Source: Skermanella aerolata KACC 11604 (GTDB lineage: Bacteria; Pseudomonadota; Alphaproteobacteria; Azospirillales; Azospirillaceae). Taken from it: DNA of 59,981 nt. The stretch is taken from the NCBI RefSeq assembly GCF_000936425.1, contig NZ_AVFK01000038.1, positions 1-59,981 on the forward strand. The letters run 5' to 3'. The notes under the pieces are model-generated. The model was not told the DNA's origin. It searched no databases and saw nothing but the letters and a program-made list of their open reading frames with translations. This document shows, in pieces, positions 25,667 through 34,616 of the stretch (position 1 is its first letter; each line of letters opens with the position of its first letter). Made by a program: the position numbers and the translations under genes.

Positions 25667-25770
25667 GATCGATGCGGGCAGTAAGTCGATGACCGCAGTA
25701 ATCTCACCCAACCGGATCCGGGCATGCTGGCACTGGACTTCCGTGATGGACATGGAGTGGAACTATCATG

Positions 25771-25856
25771 CGCTTTCCGACTGAACGCTTTGATCATGAA
25801 CAGACTGCCCACGCCGACCCTGGGCAACCATGATCAAAGCGTTCAGTCGGAAAGCG
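25771..25856. repeat. Perfect 28-bp inverted repeat
   Basis: The arms 25771-25798 and 25829-25856 are exact reverse complements, with a 30-base loop containing a further GCCCA/TGGGC stem. It lies between norF and the convergent lysR gene. A bidirectional terminator or a MITE-like insertion are the main options; the arm length and perfection favour the second. Confidence 0.85.
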
Positions 25857-25867
25857 TTTCACGCCGG

Positions 25868-26761
25868 CTAGCTGATCACCGGCGATTGCGATCCAATGGT
25901 ACCGCCAAGCCCCGGATGCTCATGACCGGCAGCAACAGTTTTCAGTCCGTCAAGCACGCGATTGATGACCGTCAGGTCGCGACGGGTCGCATAGACGGCA
26001 TAGGCCGAGTGCGAAAATTCCGGCGTTCCGCTCACCCGCCGCAGGCGGCCGTCGGCCAGAAAAGGATTGACGGTACCGATCCTGAAATAACCCGAGCCGC
26101 CAGCTGTCAGGAGATAAGCCAGGGCAAGAGGACCAAGCGAAATCGATACCGGTGGGCTGACAAGTTCGGGAAAAGCGGCCTGATGGCTCGCCGCGAAGGT
26201 CGGGCCCCAATCGACATGAATGTACTGGCCTGGGATCATCGCGCCATCCGGATCGCTGGTCACCATAACCAGCTTTTCATCGGCAATCAGTTCGGTGGCG
26301 AGGTCTGGTCGCTGCTGTGGGCTGTAAAGAACAGCAATATCGAGTGAGCCCTCCTGCACACGGTCGAGCAGGCGTACCGGGCTGTCAACATCCGCCCGCA
26401 ACGCAAACTCAGGACATTCCTGATGCATCCAGATGAGCCATTCGATTAGCAGCGGTTGCCAAAGACTGAGTTCGCCGCCGAGACTAACAACATCCTCCCG
26501 CCCCGGCGGAAGGGCCACTTGATAGCGGGCGCGCTCCCACGCCTGAATGAGGGTCACGGCGTGGTGGACGAAGCGCTCGCCGGCAGGCGTCAGGCGCGCG
26601 CCCGCCTTGTTGCGGACAAACAGCCGGCGGCCGAGTTGGTCCTCAAGCGCTCGGATCCGGGCGCTTACGGCCGTCTGGGTCAGGTGCAGATGCTCCGCGG
26701 CGATGCCGAAACTGCCACTCGACAGGACCTCGAGAAACGTGCGGGCAAGGTTGATATCCAT
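25868..26761 (-). CDS. LysR-family transcriptional regulator
   Basis: This 297-residue protein has the LysR N-terminal HTH (MDINLARTFLEVLSSGSFGIAAEHLHLTQTAVSARIRALE) and a substrate-binding domain (RADVDSPVRLLDRVQEGSLDIAVLY). The start at 26761 matches the family N terminus; the longer frame from 26800 adds unrelated residues. It is divergent from cysJIH-type genes, so it probably controls sulfite reduction and may sense a sulfur or nitrogen metabolite. The effector cannot be told from sequence. Confidence 0.92.
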   Translation of the reverse strand: MDINLARTFLEVLSSGSFGIAAEHLHLTQTAVSARIRALEDQLGRRLFVRNKAGARLTPAGERFVHHAVTLIQAWERARYQVALPPGREDVVSLGGELSLWQPLLIEWLIWMHQECPEFALRADVDSPVRLLDRVQEGSLDIAVLYSPQQRPDLATELIADEKLVMVTSDPDGAMIPGQYIHVDWGPTFAASHQAAFPELVSPPVSISLGPLALAYLLTAGGSGYFRIGTVNPFLADGRLRRVSGTPEFSHSAYAVYATRRDLTVINRVLDGLKTVAAGHEHPGLGGTIGSQSPVIS

Positions 26762-26770
26762 TACTTTTAT

Positions 26771-26807
26771 ATGAATAATCTTGCTGGCATTCGCAAGCAA
26801 AATTCAT
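26771..26807. promoter_or_regulatory. Dyad between lysR and cysJ, candidate LysR operator
   Basis: ATGAAT...CTTGC and GCAAG...ATTCAT form interrupted arms at 26771-26784 and 26793-26807, centred about 28 bases before the lysR start. This is where autoregulatory sites of LysR proteins usually lie. Confidence 0.5.
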
Positions 26808-26934
26808 TGGTCTGCCGGAAGGATGTACGGCACGATTGTCGTAGGAAACAGATAAATAACTCAACGGATATGTTGATTATAGCGTACCTACAGGCGTGGT
26901 CTGAAAGACGCGGCGCACGGAGTTGGCCCAGGAC

Positions 26935-28782
26935 ATGAGCGATGCAGATCACCGCAGTTCCGGACTGAACGAGCCACAGTGGCAGCAGCTGAAAGCTCTG
27001 ACGGCCTCCCTTAACCCAGCGCAGACAACTTGGGTGAGCGGTTTTTTCGCCGGGCTTGATTATGCCGCCAGGGCTGATCTGGTTCCTGGTGGTGGCGCGA
27101 CCGCAGGGTCTGCCATTCCCGATCTGCCAGCCGCCGCACCCGGCGCCCGGACGTTGACGGTCCTCTATGGCACCGAGACCGGCAACAGTGCCGCCTTGGC
27201 GACAACTCTGACCGATCAGGCAAGGGCGCGCGGTCTGAACGTCACGATGCACGACATGGCGACCTACAAGTACCGGCATCTCAAAAGTGAGCAGGATCTT
27301 GTAGTCATCGCAAGCACCTATGGCGAGGGTGATCCGCCGCAGTCCGCCACCAGCTTCTTCGAGTTCATCGAAGGACACAAGGCGCCGAAGCTGCCCGATC
27401 TGCGCTTCGCCGTTCTGGGACTTGGCGATTCCACTTATGAATTCTATTGCGAAGCCGGTAAACGTCTGGATCGCCGCCTTGAGGAGCTTGGAGCGCAGCG
27501 GCTGAAGCCTCGGGTTGACTGCGACGTGGATTATGACGAGCCGGCGGCGGCCTGGATCACTGACATTCTAGTAAGCCTGGACAGTCGGCGACCCAACGGC
27601 GCCTCCGCCACCACGGCCAAGCCCGCCCCATCGCCTCAAGCGCAGGCCCCGGTCTTTGACAAGCGCAACCCGTTTCCGGCACCCATCATCGAGAACATCG
27701 TCCTTACGGGTCGCGGCTCGTCCAAGGAGACGCGGCATGTCGAACTGTCGCTCGAAGACTCCGGCCTGACCTATGAACCGGGCGATTCACTCGGCTTGAT
27801 GCCGAGCAACCATCCCGCATCGGTCGATGCGGTTCTGACAGCTCTCGACCTGGTGCCTTCGACGCCGGTCAAGGTCAAAGGCAAACCAACTCCGCTGAGC
27901 GACGCCCTGCGGACGGATCTTGAAATCACTACGCTGACCCCGCGCTTTCTCGATCACTGGGCCGGGATTTCGGATGCGGACGCGCTGGTGCGGCTGACAC
28001 AGGCCGACCATGCGGACGAACGCGCATCCTTTATACGCAACCATCACATCATTGATGTGATCCGGCAGTTCCCGGTGAATAAAATCGATGCGGAAACCTT
28101 TGTCGCCGGCCTGCGACCGCTTCAGCCCCGGCTCTATTCCATCGCTTCAAGTCTTACCGTTGCTCCGGACGAAGCGCATCTGACCGTCGCGACCGTCCGC
28201 TACGATCTTCATGGCGAAGCGCGCCAGGGCGTGGCATCCGGTCATTTGGCCACGCGCGGCGAACTGGATAGGCTGTTGCCGGTCCATATCCAGAAAAACC
28301 CGCACTTCCGTCTCCCCGCCGATGATGTGCCCATCATCATGATCGGTGCGGGAACCGGAATCGCGCCCTATCGTGCGTTCATGCAGGAGCGCGAAGCGCG
28401 CGGCTCATCCGGGCCATCCTGGCTCTTCTTCGGTGAGCGCAACTTCCGCACCGATTTCCTCTACCAGACCGAATGGCAGACGCTCATCAAGGACGGAATC
28501 CTTACCCGCATGGATGTTGCCTTCTCGCGCGACCGGAACGCCGACGGTCGGGGAAAGGTTTACGTTCAGCAACGGCTCAAGGAGCGTTCCCGCGACGTGT
28601 TCGCCTGGCTTGAGGAGGGCGCACACCTCTATGTCTGCGGCGATGCGGCACGGCTGGCTCCCGATGTCCACCTGGCGCTGGCAGCGATCGTGGCGGAGGA
28701 AGGCGGCCTGGGTGCCGCCGCTGCCGAAGACTATCTCCAGCGCCTTCAGCGGGATCGCCGTTATCAACGCGATGTTTATTGA
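26935..28782 (+). CDS. cysJ: Sulfite reductase flavoprotein subunit (CysJ)
   Basis: The 615-residue protein carries a flavodoxin-like FMN domain (about 65-210: TVLYGTETGNSAALA, ASTYGEGDPPQSATSFFEFI, LGLGDSTYEFYCEAGKRLD) and a ferredoxin-NADP reductase-like module (RLYSIASS, IMIGAGTGIAPYRAFMQER, FFGERN, YVCGDAARLAPDVH, ending YQRDVY). It moves electrons from NADPH through FAD and FMN to CysI in assimilatory sulfite reduction. The ATG at 26935 is chosen over an upstream TTG. cysI follows 10 bases later. Confidence 0.95.
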   Translation: MSDADHRSSGLNEPQWQQLKALTASLNPAQTTWVSGFFAGLDYAARADLVPGGGATAGSAIPDLPAAAPGARTLTVLYGTETGNSAALATTLTDQARARGLNVTMHDMATYKYRHLKSEQDLVVIASTYGEGDPPQSATSFFEFIEGHKAPKLPDLRFAVLGLGDSTYEFYCEAGKRLDRRLEELGAQRLKPRVDCDVDYDEPAAAWITDILVSLDSRRPNGASATTAKPAPSPQAQAPVFDKRNPFPAPIIENIVLTGRGSSKETRHVELSLEDSGLTYEPGDSLGLMPSNHPASVDAVLTALDLVPSTPVKVKGKPTPLSDALRTDLEITTLTPRFLDHWAGISDADALVRLTQADHADERASFIRNHHIIDVIRQFPVNKIDAETFVAGLRPLQPRLYSIASSLTVAPDEAHLTVATVRYDLHGEARQGVASGHLATRGELDRLLPVHIQKNPHFRLPADDVPIIMIGAGTGIAPYRAFMQEREARGSSGPSWLFFGERNFRTDFLYQTEWQTLIKDGILTRMDVAFSRDRNADGRGKVYVQQRLKERSRDVFAWLEEGAHLYVCGDAARLAPDVHLALAAIVAEEGGLGAAAAEDYLQRLQRDRRYQRDVY

Positions 28783-28792
28783 GAACAGGTAC

Positions 28793-30526
28793 ATGACCGT
28801 GACCCTCTCGCCGTCCGACCGCAGCCGTGATCTGTCGCAGCCTCTGGACCGGCTTGGTCCGGATGAAACCCTGAAGGCATCGAGCGACCAGCTTCGCGGC
28901 ACGATCTCTCAAGGGCTGCTCGACCGTCTCACGGGCGCCGTAGCGCCGGACGACACCAAGCTGATGAAGTTTCACGGCATCTATCAGCAGGATGACCGTG
29001 ACCTGCGTGACGAGCGCAGGCGGCAGAAACTTGAGCCAGCCTATCAGTTCATGGCCCGCGTGCGCCTTCCGGGCGGTGTATGTACACCGGCGCAGTGGCT
29101 GAAGATGGACGAACTTGCCCGCGCCTATGGCCAGGAGACACTGCGGCTGACAACACGGCAGACCTTTCAGTTCCACTGGCTGCTCAAGCATAACCTGAAA
29201 GCAACGATCCAGGGCCTTCATGAGGTGCTGCTCGACACGGTCTCCGCCTGCGGCGACGATGCCCGCGGCGTGATGTGTTCCGTCAATCCGCATCTGTCGG
29301 CACTCCATGCCGAGGTCTACGCCCTGTCCAAGCAAGCAAGCGACCATGCCATCCCCCGGATGCGGGCGTATCATGAGATCTGGTACGGCCAGGAGCGGGT
29401 TGCATCTTCCGAACCGGAGGAACCGTTCTATGGCCGAACCTATATGCCACGAAAGTTCAAAATCGGCTTCGCCATCCCGCCGGTCAACGACATCGACGTC
29501 TATGCGCAGGATCTGGGCTTCATCGCCATCGCCGACGAGACGGGCTTGCAGGGTTTCAACGTCGCGATCGGCGGCGGTCTGGGGCGCACGGATCAGGCGC
29601 CCGCCACATATCCGCGCCTGGCTGATGTCATCGGCTTCGTGAAGCCGGGTGACGTTCTGGCGGTCTGCGATGCGGTCATGGGGGTGCAGCGGGACTACGG
29701 CGACCGCAAGGACCGATCCCATGCGCGCTTCAAATACACGATCGACGACCGGGGTCTGGACTGGATCAAGGGCGATATCGAGCGCCGGCTGGGCTTCGAG
29801 CTGGGTGAGGCGCGTGCTTACGACTTCGTCTCGAACGGCGACGCGATCGGCTGGCGGACCGGCGACGATGGCCGTCATCACTTGACGCTCTTCATCGAGA
29901 ATGGCCGTATCGCCAACCTGCCCGGCCGGGCCCTGATGGACGGTTTCCGGGACATCGCGGAAATTCATGACGGGGAGTTCCGGCTGACGCCGAACCAGAA
30001 CCTGACGATCGCGCAAATCTCTGATGAGAAACGGCCCGAAATCGAGCGGTTGCTGGAGAAGCATGGATTGTGCGGCCTCAACCGGCAGAGCGCCCTGCGG
30101 CTCAATTCGATGGCCTGCGTCGCCCTGCCGACTTGCGGTCTCGCCATGGCGGAGAGCGAGCGCTACCTACCTTCGCTCCTGACCCGGATCGAGACGCTTC
30201 TCGACCGCCATCGCCTCACCGATAAGCCCATCACCATCCGGATGAGCGGCTGCCCGAACGGCTGTTCGCGGCCCTACATCGCCGAGATCGGTCTCTCCGG
30301 ACGGGCACCGGGCAAGTACAACCTTTATCTCGGTGGCGGCTTCCACGGCCAGAGGCTCAACCGGATGTATCTGGAGAACGTCGGTGAAGAGGCCATTCTC
30401 GCGGCACTCGACACCACGCTCAGCCATTACGCCCGCGAACGGCTGGAGACTGAGCCTTTCGGGGATTTCGTCATCCGTGCTGGCTACGTGAAGGAGGTCA
30501 AGGCCGGAAAGGACTTCAACAGCTGA
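28793..30526 (+). CDS. cysI: Sulfite reductase hemoprotein subunit (CysI)
   Basis: This 577-residue cytoplasmic enzyme reduces sulfite to sulfide with six electrons. Both ferredoxin-like halves are seen (TTRQTFQFHWLLKHNLK; LTPNQNLTIAQI), and the siroheme/4Fe-4S cysteines are in ACVALPTCGLAMAE and MSGCPNGCSRPY near the C terminus. An alternative start at 28772 would overlap cysJ. The length fits the NADPH-dependent CysI rather than plant-type ferredoxin enzymes. Confidence 0.95.
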   Translation: MTVTLSPSDRSRDLSQPLDRLGPDETLKASSDQLRGTISQGLLDRLTGAVAPDDTKLMKFHGIYQQDDRDLRDERRRQKLEPAYQFMARVRLPGGVCTPAQWLKMDELARAYGQETLRLTTRQTFQFHWLLKHNLKATIQGLHEVLLDTVSACGDDARGVMCSVNPHLSALHAEVYALSKQASDHAIPRMRAYHEIWYGQERVASSEPEEPFYGRTYMPRKFKIGFAIPPVNDIDVYAQDLGFIAIADETGLQGFNVAIGGGLGRTDQAPATYPRLADVIGFVKPGDVLAVCDAVMGVQRDYGDRKDRSHARFKYTIDDRGLDWIKGDIERRLGFELGEARAYDFVSNGDAIGWRTGDDGRHHLTLFIENGRIANLPGRALMDGFRDIAEIHDGEFRLTPNQNLTIAQISDEKRPEIERLLEKHGLCGLNRQSALRLNSMACVALPTCGLAMAESERYLPSLLTRIETLLDRHRLTDKPITIRMSGCPNGCSRPYIAEIGLSGRAPGKYNLYLGGGFHGQRLNRMYLENVGEEAILAALDTTLSHYARERLETEPFGDFVIRAGYVKEVKAGKDFNS

Positions 30527-30579
30527 TCCGGTGAGCGGAACCGAGTCCACGCATGGCATCAAGGACAGGGAAACAGGGC

Positions 30580-31764
30580 ATGACAGACACCAGGTCACCG
30601 CGGACCATCGCCGCCGCCAACGGTATCGGCCAGGATGCGGCTTTCGGAGCGGTCGCGCCGCCGATATATCTGGCGAGCAGCTATAAGTTCGGGGGGTTCG
30701 AGCAGCCTGGAGCTTATGATTATTCCCGGACCCGCAATCCGACGCGCGATCAGCTTGCCGACACGCTCGCCAGGCTGGAGGGCGGTGCGGGAGCTGTCGT
30801 CGTCGCGAGCGGCATGGCCGCCATAGACTTGGTCCTGTCCCGCCTCGAGCCGGGCGAGTGCGTGGTGGCGCCGCATGATTGTTACGGCGGCACTCAACGC
30901 CTGCTTAACGTCCGCGCAGCCAAAGGCCAGTTCGAAGTCGTTTTCATCGACCAGAACGATGCCGCCGCCGTCGATACGGCGTTCGCGACGGGCCGGCAGA
31001 AACTGGTGCTTATCGAAACGCCCAGCAATCCGCTCATGCGTGTTGTCGATATCGCTGTCATCGCAAGGAAGGCCAAGGCGGCGGGGGCGGCCGTCGCCGT
31101 TGACAACACCTTCCTGTCCCCTGCCCTACAGCAGCCGATTGCGCTCGGCGCCGATTTCGTCATTCATTCCACCACCAAATACCTCAACGGCCACTCGGAT
31201 ATCATCGGCGGCGCCGTGATCGCCGCGGAAGCCGAAGACGCCGCCACCCTTGCGGCTTGGGCCAATGTTACCGGGGTGACCGGCTCTCCCTTTGACGCTT
31301 ACCAAACGCTGAGAGGGATCCGAACCCTGTTCCCCCGCGTCGAGAGCCAGCAGCGGAACGCCGAAGCGGTCGCCGCCTTCCTTGAGGCGCAGCCGCAGGT
31401 AAAAACCGTCCACTATCCCGGTCTGCCATCGCATCCGGGCCATGAGATCGCCAGGAAGCAGCAGCGCGGTTTCGGCGCCATGCTCAGCTTCGAACTCAAC
31501 GGCGGGCTTGAAGAAGTTCGACGTTTCGTCAACGCGGTTCGTATCTTCACCCTCGCCGAGTCCCTCGGTGGCATCGAAAGCCTTGTGGCCCATCCGGCGA
31601 CCATGACGCATGCCAGCATGGATCCGCAGGCAAGGCGCACTGCCGGAATCACGGATACGTTATTGAGATTGTCGGTTGGGCTCGAGAGCGAGGGTGACCT
31701 TTTGGAGGATCTGGCGCAGGCGTTGAAATCTGCTGGAATCGGAGCGGAGGCTTTAGCACGATGA
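30580..31764 (+). CDS. metB: Cys/Met-metabolism PLP enzyme, probably cystathionine gamma-synthase
   Basis: This 394-residue fold-type I PLP enzyme has YDYSRTRNPTRDQLADTLARLEGG, ASGMAAIDLVLSRL, LIETPSNPLMRVVDI and the Schiff-base Lys200 in HSTTKYLNGHSD. The family includes cystathionine gamma-synthase, cystathionine lyases and O-acyl-homoserine sulfhydrylases; the local sequence favours gamma-synthase. Directly downstream of cysJI, it would use the sulfide or cysteine produced. The start at 30580 has a weak AGGG site; 30553 is possible. It overlaps the PAS gene by ATGA. Confidence 0.88.
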   Translation: MTDTRSPRTIAAANGIGQDAAFGAVAPPIYLASSYKFGGFEQPGAYDYSRTRNPTRDQLADTLARLEGGAGAVVVASGMAAIDLVLSRLEPGECVVAPHDCYGGTQRLLNVRAAKGQFEVVFIDQNDAAAVDTAFATGRQKLVLIETPSNPLMRVVDIAVIARKAKAAGAAVAVDNTFLSPALQQPIALGADFVIHSTTKYLNGHSDIIGGAVIAAEAEDAATLAAWANVTGVTGSPFDAYQTLRGIRTLFPRVESQQRNAEAVAAFLEAQPQVKTVHYPGLPSHPGHEIARKQQRGFGAMLSFELNGGLEEVRRFVNAVRIFTLAESLGGIESLVAHPATMTHASMDPQARRTAGITDTLLRLSVGLESEGDLLEDLAQALKSAGIGAEALAR

Positions 31765-32228
31765 TGCATGATGCTGGAAATATACGCGCGCTGACCGGCT
31801 CTTCTTTGCTGGAAGCACTTCTCCAAACATCGTCAGACGCCATCGTGGTGTCGGATGCCGAGGGCAGGATCGTGTTCTGGAATCCTGGCGCCGCCCGCAT
31901 CTTCGGCTTCGATGCCGTAGAGGCCGTGGATCAATCGCTCGACCTGATCATTCCCGAGAAGCTCAGGGCCCGGCACTGGCAGGGTTATCGCCATGTCATG
32001 GCGACAGGCCATAGCCGTTACGGCGAAGGCGATCTGCTGTCGGTCCCGGCCCTGACAAAGGACGGACGGCGGATCTCGGTCGAATTCACCATCGTGATGC
32101 TGCGCGACGAGCACGGGACCGCGGTTGGAATGGCCTCGATCATGCGCGACAGCACGAAGCACTTCGAGGAACTTAAATCCCTCCGGCGGAAGATTGCGGA
32201 ATTGGAGAGTGCGGCGCCAGCAGCTTGA
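31761..32228 (+). CDS. Single PAS-domain protein
   Basis: This 155-residue protein is nearly all one PAS fold (about 15-130: LLQTSSDAIVVSDAEGRIVFWNPGAARIFGF, ALTKDGRRISVEFTIVML, GTAVGMASIMRDST) followed by a short helix. No output domain is attached, so it would act through a partner. PAS domains of this shape can bind heme, flavin or nothing. The four-base overlap with metB couples its translation to methionine synthesis genes, an odd combination. Confidence 0.85.
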   Translation: MMHDAGNIRALTGSSLLEALLQTSSDAIVVSDAEGRIVFWNPGAARIFGFDAVEAVDQSLDLIIPEKLRARHWQGYRHVMATGHSRYGEGDLLSVPALTKDGRRISVEFTIVMLRDEHGTAVGMASIMRDSTKHFEELKSLRRKIAELESAAPAA

Positions 32229-32262
32229 TGCGATGATGAGGAGGCCTGATCATTTCACCAGG

Positions 32263-32742
32263 TCACTTGCAGTCACCACTTGATCCTTCCGCGCAGGTGC
32301 GGCCATCCACCCAAGTAACGCCTGTCAAATTGGTGTAGGTCAGCTCGACGCGTTTGAGGTCGGCGCCGGTGAGGTTTGCCCGGCTCATATCGGCAGCGCG
32401 GATCTGGGCCGCGGTAAGATCGGCGTCGGAAAGATTCGCGCCGGAAAGATCCGAGCGATTCAAGATCGCATTGGACAGGTTTGCATTCGAAAGATCTGCA
32501 CCTGACAGGTCCGCCCGGTACAGATCCGCTCCCCGAAGATCGGCCCCGGACAAGTTCGCGTTCGACAAATCGGCGCCGGCCAACTCAGCCTTCAACAGAT
32601 TCTGTCCGGAGAGGTTACCTCCCGCGCAGCCCGTGCGAGGCTTTATTTCACAGCCTCGAATGGTTTGCTGCGCCGAACCATCACTGGCGCTGAAAAAGAT
32701 GAAGGCGAAAAGGGCCAAGCCTCCGTACATCAATGTTCGCAT
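32263..32742 (-). CDS. Secreted pentapeptide-repeat protein
   Basis: The 159-residue protein starts with a signal peptide (MRTLMYGGLALFAFIFFSASDGSAQ) and then has about 18 consecutive A(D/N)LxX repeats from about residue 43 to 140 (LAGADLSNANLSGADLRGAD and so on), which fold as a right-handed quadrilateral helix. A short Cys pair near each end may form a disulfide (CEIKPRTGC; CAEGSSGDC). It acts in the periplasm or outside. Target unknown. Confidence 0.92.
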   Translation of the reverse strand: MRTLMYGGLALFAFIFFSASDGSAQQTIRGCEIKPRTGCAGGNLSGQNLLKAELAGADLSNANLSGADLRGADLYRADLSGADLSNANLSNAILNRSDLSGANLSDADLTAAQIRAADMSRANLTGADLKRVELTYTNLTGVTWVDGRTCAEGSSGDCK

Positions 32743-33125
32743 CTTCGTCAGCTCCTACATGTACGCGGGGCTTGTTCTCGGCAAATTCAACAATCGGCTG
32801 GCGAAATGATCGCACCTCTCCAGAGTTACACAAATTCTTTTGAAAAATCACGCATCAAGCAGCCGCTTTCAGTTTCGCCTATTGGTTAGTCTGTTTCACG
32901 CTGATCCTGCATCGGAAACCTGAGGGATTTCGAAGAGTGGATCCGACCTATAGGGGAGAAAGCGGGTATCCTGTCCTTCACAAGATACTGTTGGCGAATT
33001 CTGAAATGAGGCTCCATTTGGCCTCTGCGGGTAAAAATTCTGTTTCTGGCCACATTCTGGGCCAAGTTCCGAGTACCTTGGCCCCGATCGTCGAATTCAC
33101 CAACAGTATCTTCACAAGGGCATGA
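32743..33125. other. Intergenic region with a structured element
   Basis: This stretch of 383 bases has no gene. Its right part is almost filled by the inverted-repeat element at 32982-33112. Confidence 0.6.
32982..33112. repeat. 131-bp element with 20-bp terminal inverted repeats
   Basis: The ends 32982-33001 and 33093-33112 are inverted copies with one mismatch (AAGATACTGTTGG then GAATTC). Inside is a second hairpin (GGGCCAAG / CTTGGCCC at 33059-33066 and 33077-33084). There is no ORF of note. It has the look of a MITE or a folded RNA/DNA element. Confidence 0.75.
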
Positions 33126-33437
33126 TCACTGCAGCGCTGAGTCATCAGGAAGATGCGGCGCTCCGAGCGCAACAACCAGCAGGTTCGCCACCTGGACGGC
33201 GCCGAAATGCCACGCAGCGCCTTCAACGAGCCAAGGTCCTGTACCGCAATACCTGAGCCAGCCTCCGGCACGGGCGAGCAGCATCATGGCGGCGAACGAG
33301 CCGAGATTGATCCAGAGATTGGCTTCCTGGTTTTCGCCGATCAGGAGATAGAGAATCACTCCCCAGGCCAGATTGACCGCGAAGACACGGCGCAGAAAGC
33401 TCCGTCCATGCGGAGCGGTTTTGCTGGCAGGGCGCAT
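33126..33437 (-). CDS. Small integral membrane protein, unknown
   Basis: This 103-residue protein has a basic N terminus (MRPASKTAPHGRSFLRR) and two or three hydrophobic segments (VFAVNLAWGVILYLLIG; INLGSFAAMMLLARA; VQVANLLVVALGA). The ATG at 33437 has AAGGAG upstream. No family recognised. The 3' end abuts the inverted-repeat element at 32982-33112. Confidence 0.6.
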   Translation of the reverse strand: MRPASKTAPHGRSFLRRVFAVNLAWGVILYLLIGENQEANLWINLGSFAAMMLLARAGGWLRYCGTGPWLVEGAAWHFGAVQVANLLVVALGAPHLPDDSALQ

Positions 33438-33851
33438 CGGCACTCCTTGGACGTGGTGATCTAAGATCGTTACCGAACATGTTGATGGAGGCCTGGAAGC
33501 TACCCCTATTCCGACCAGCCGCCATCGCGGTCTGTAACTGCCCGCGAGAACCGTGATGACAGGCATCCATGAAAATCATTCAGCCCGCGCTCAGCTCTCG
33601 ATGACCTGTTCGACAAAGATACGGCTGTTCGGGCGCAGTTTGCTTGCGTCGAAGCCTTCGATTAAGCAAAAGACCAAGCACAAAACGAGGTTGGCGATCA
33701 GGCTGGTCTAAGGGGGCATCGAGGATCTTTCGTTGTCTGGGAGGTTGGTTCCCATTCCCCAGAACCTGCTTGCGATGTGGGAGGTGAGTGTTCCATATCA
33801 ACCAAATTGGATCATCTTGAACTTATTTCCGCCATTCTCCATATCACGGTC
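33438..33851. other. Intergenic region without recognisable gene
   Basis: These 414 bases hold only short frames lacking ribosome sites. It includes the promoters of the membrane protein (leftward) and the small Xre gene (rightward). Confidence 0.5.
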
Positions 33852-34109
33852 ATGTTAAGCTCCGAACAGTGTCGTGCCGCTCGCGCACTCCTCAACTGGA
33901 CCCAGGAAGACTTGGCGGTGCGTGCCGGCGTCAGTCGCAGCACGGTGCGCGGGTTCGAGCGAGGCGAGCATGAACTCCAGCGGGCCAGCGCTGCCATGAT
34001 CCGCATGACTCTCGAACAGGCTGGCGTGATCCTCATCGAAGCCGATGAGCAGGGAGCAGGAGCGCGGCTCCAGTCACCTCACCGGCCTGATCAATCAGAT
34101 GCGCGCTAG
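33852..34109 (+). CDS. Small Xre-family HTH regulator
   Basis: This 85-residue protein is mostly one HTH (MLSSEQCRAARALLNWTQEDLAVRAGVSRSTVRGFERGEHELQRAS) followed by ALEQAGVILIEADEQG-like residues common to single-domain Xre proteins. It may be a lone repressor or an antitoxin without partner. It converges on the Mrp operon end. Confidence 0.8.
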   Translation: MLSSEQCRAARALLNWTQEDLAVRAGVSRSTVRGFERGEHELQRASAAMIRMTLEQAGVILIEADEQGAGARLQSPHRPDQSDAR

Positions 34110-34193
34110 GGCATGGTTGCATCAAGTCTGGCTGCATCAGGTCTGACAGGAGCATTCAGCAGCATCATCTCCGGAACCAGTCGCGGCACACCT

Positions 34194-34616
34194 TCATGTG
34201 CGTTCGAAGACTTTGGTGCTTACCTGAGTTTGAGGAGAGCCACCTGGAAGATCGGGCGATGAGGGAAGTGGCGGCGGCGGTGGCGGCACCTCGTCGCAGC
34301 CTTCGCTGCGGTCGCGGTACAGCGCCGCGCGCGCCAGCAGCATCAGGGTGACAGGTGTGGTGACGACCATGAGGACCGCGATCAGCAGCTCGTGCAGCAC
34401 CAGGCGCGTCTGCAAAACGGAAAAGAACAGCATAGAGGCGAGCAACACGCAGCTGATCCCCATCGTGGTGCCCAGCGTCGGAGCATGGATCCGCTCGTAG
34501 AAGCTCCCGAGCCGCAGCAGACCGAGCGAGCCGGTCAGCGCCAGTCCGGCCCCGAGCAGAAGGAGCAACGCTGTCGGCAGCGCCGCCCAGGCTGGAAGAT
34601 CCGCCGCGTTTGTCAT
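34194..34616 (-). CDS. mnhG: Mrp antiporter subunit G
   Basis: This 140-residue membrane protein has three helices and the family stretch GLLRLGSFYERIHAPTLGTTMGISCVLLAS. The C-terminal tail is Pro-rich (PPPPPPLPSSPDLPGG) and longer than usual. It is the last gene of the operon and overlaps mnhF by four bases. The complex exchanges Na+ (or K+) for H+ across the inner membrane. Confidence 0.93.
   Translation of the reverse strand: MTNAADLPAWAALPTALLLLLGAGLALTGSLGLLRLGSFYERIHAPTLGTTMGISCVLLASMLFFSVLQTRLVLHELLIAVLMVVTTPVTLMLLARAALYRDRSEGCDEVPPPPPPLPSSPDLPGGSPQTQVSTKVFERT

Noticed and set aside
28577-30064. 495-codon minus-strand frame opposite cysI
   Set aside because: cysI has complete motifs on the other strand; this frame has no recognisable domain or start signal.
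33580-33801. 73-codon minus-strand frame
   Set aside because: No ribosome site, no recognisable pattern, random-looking composition.
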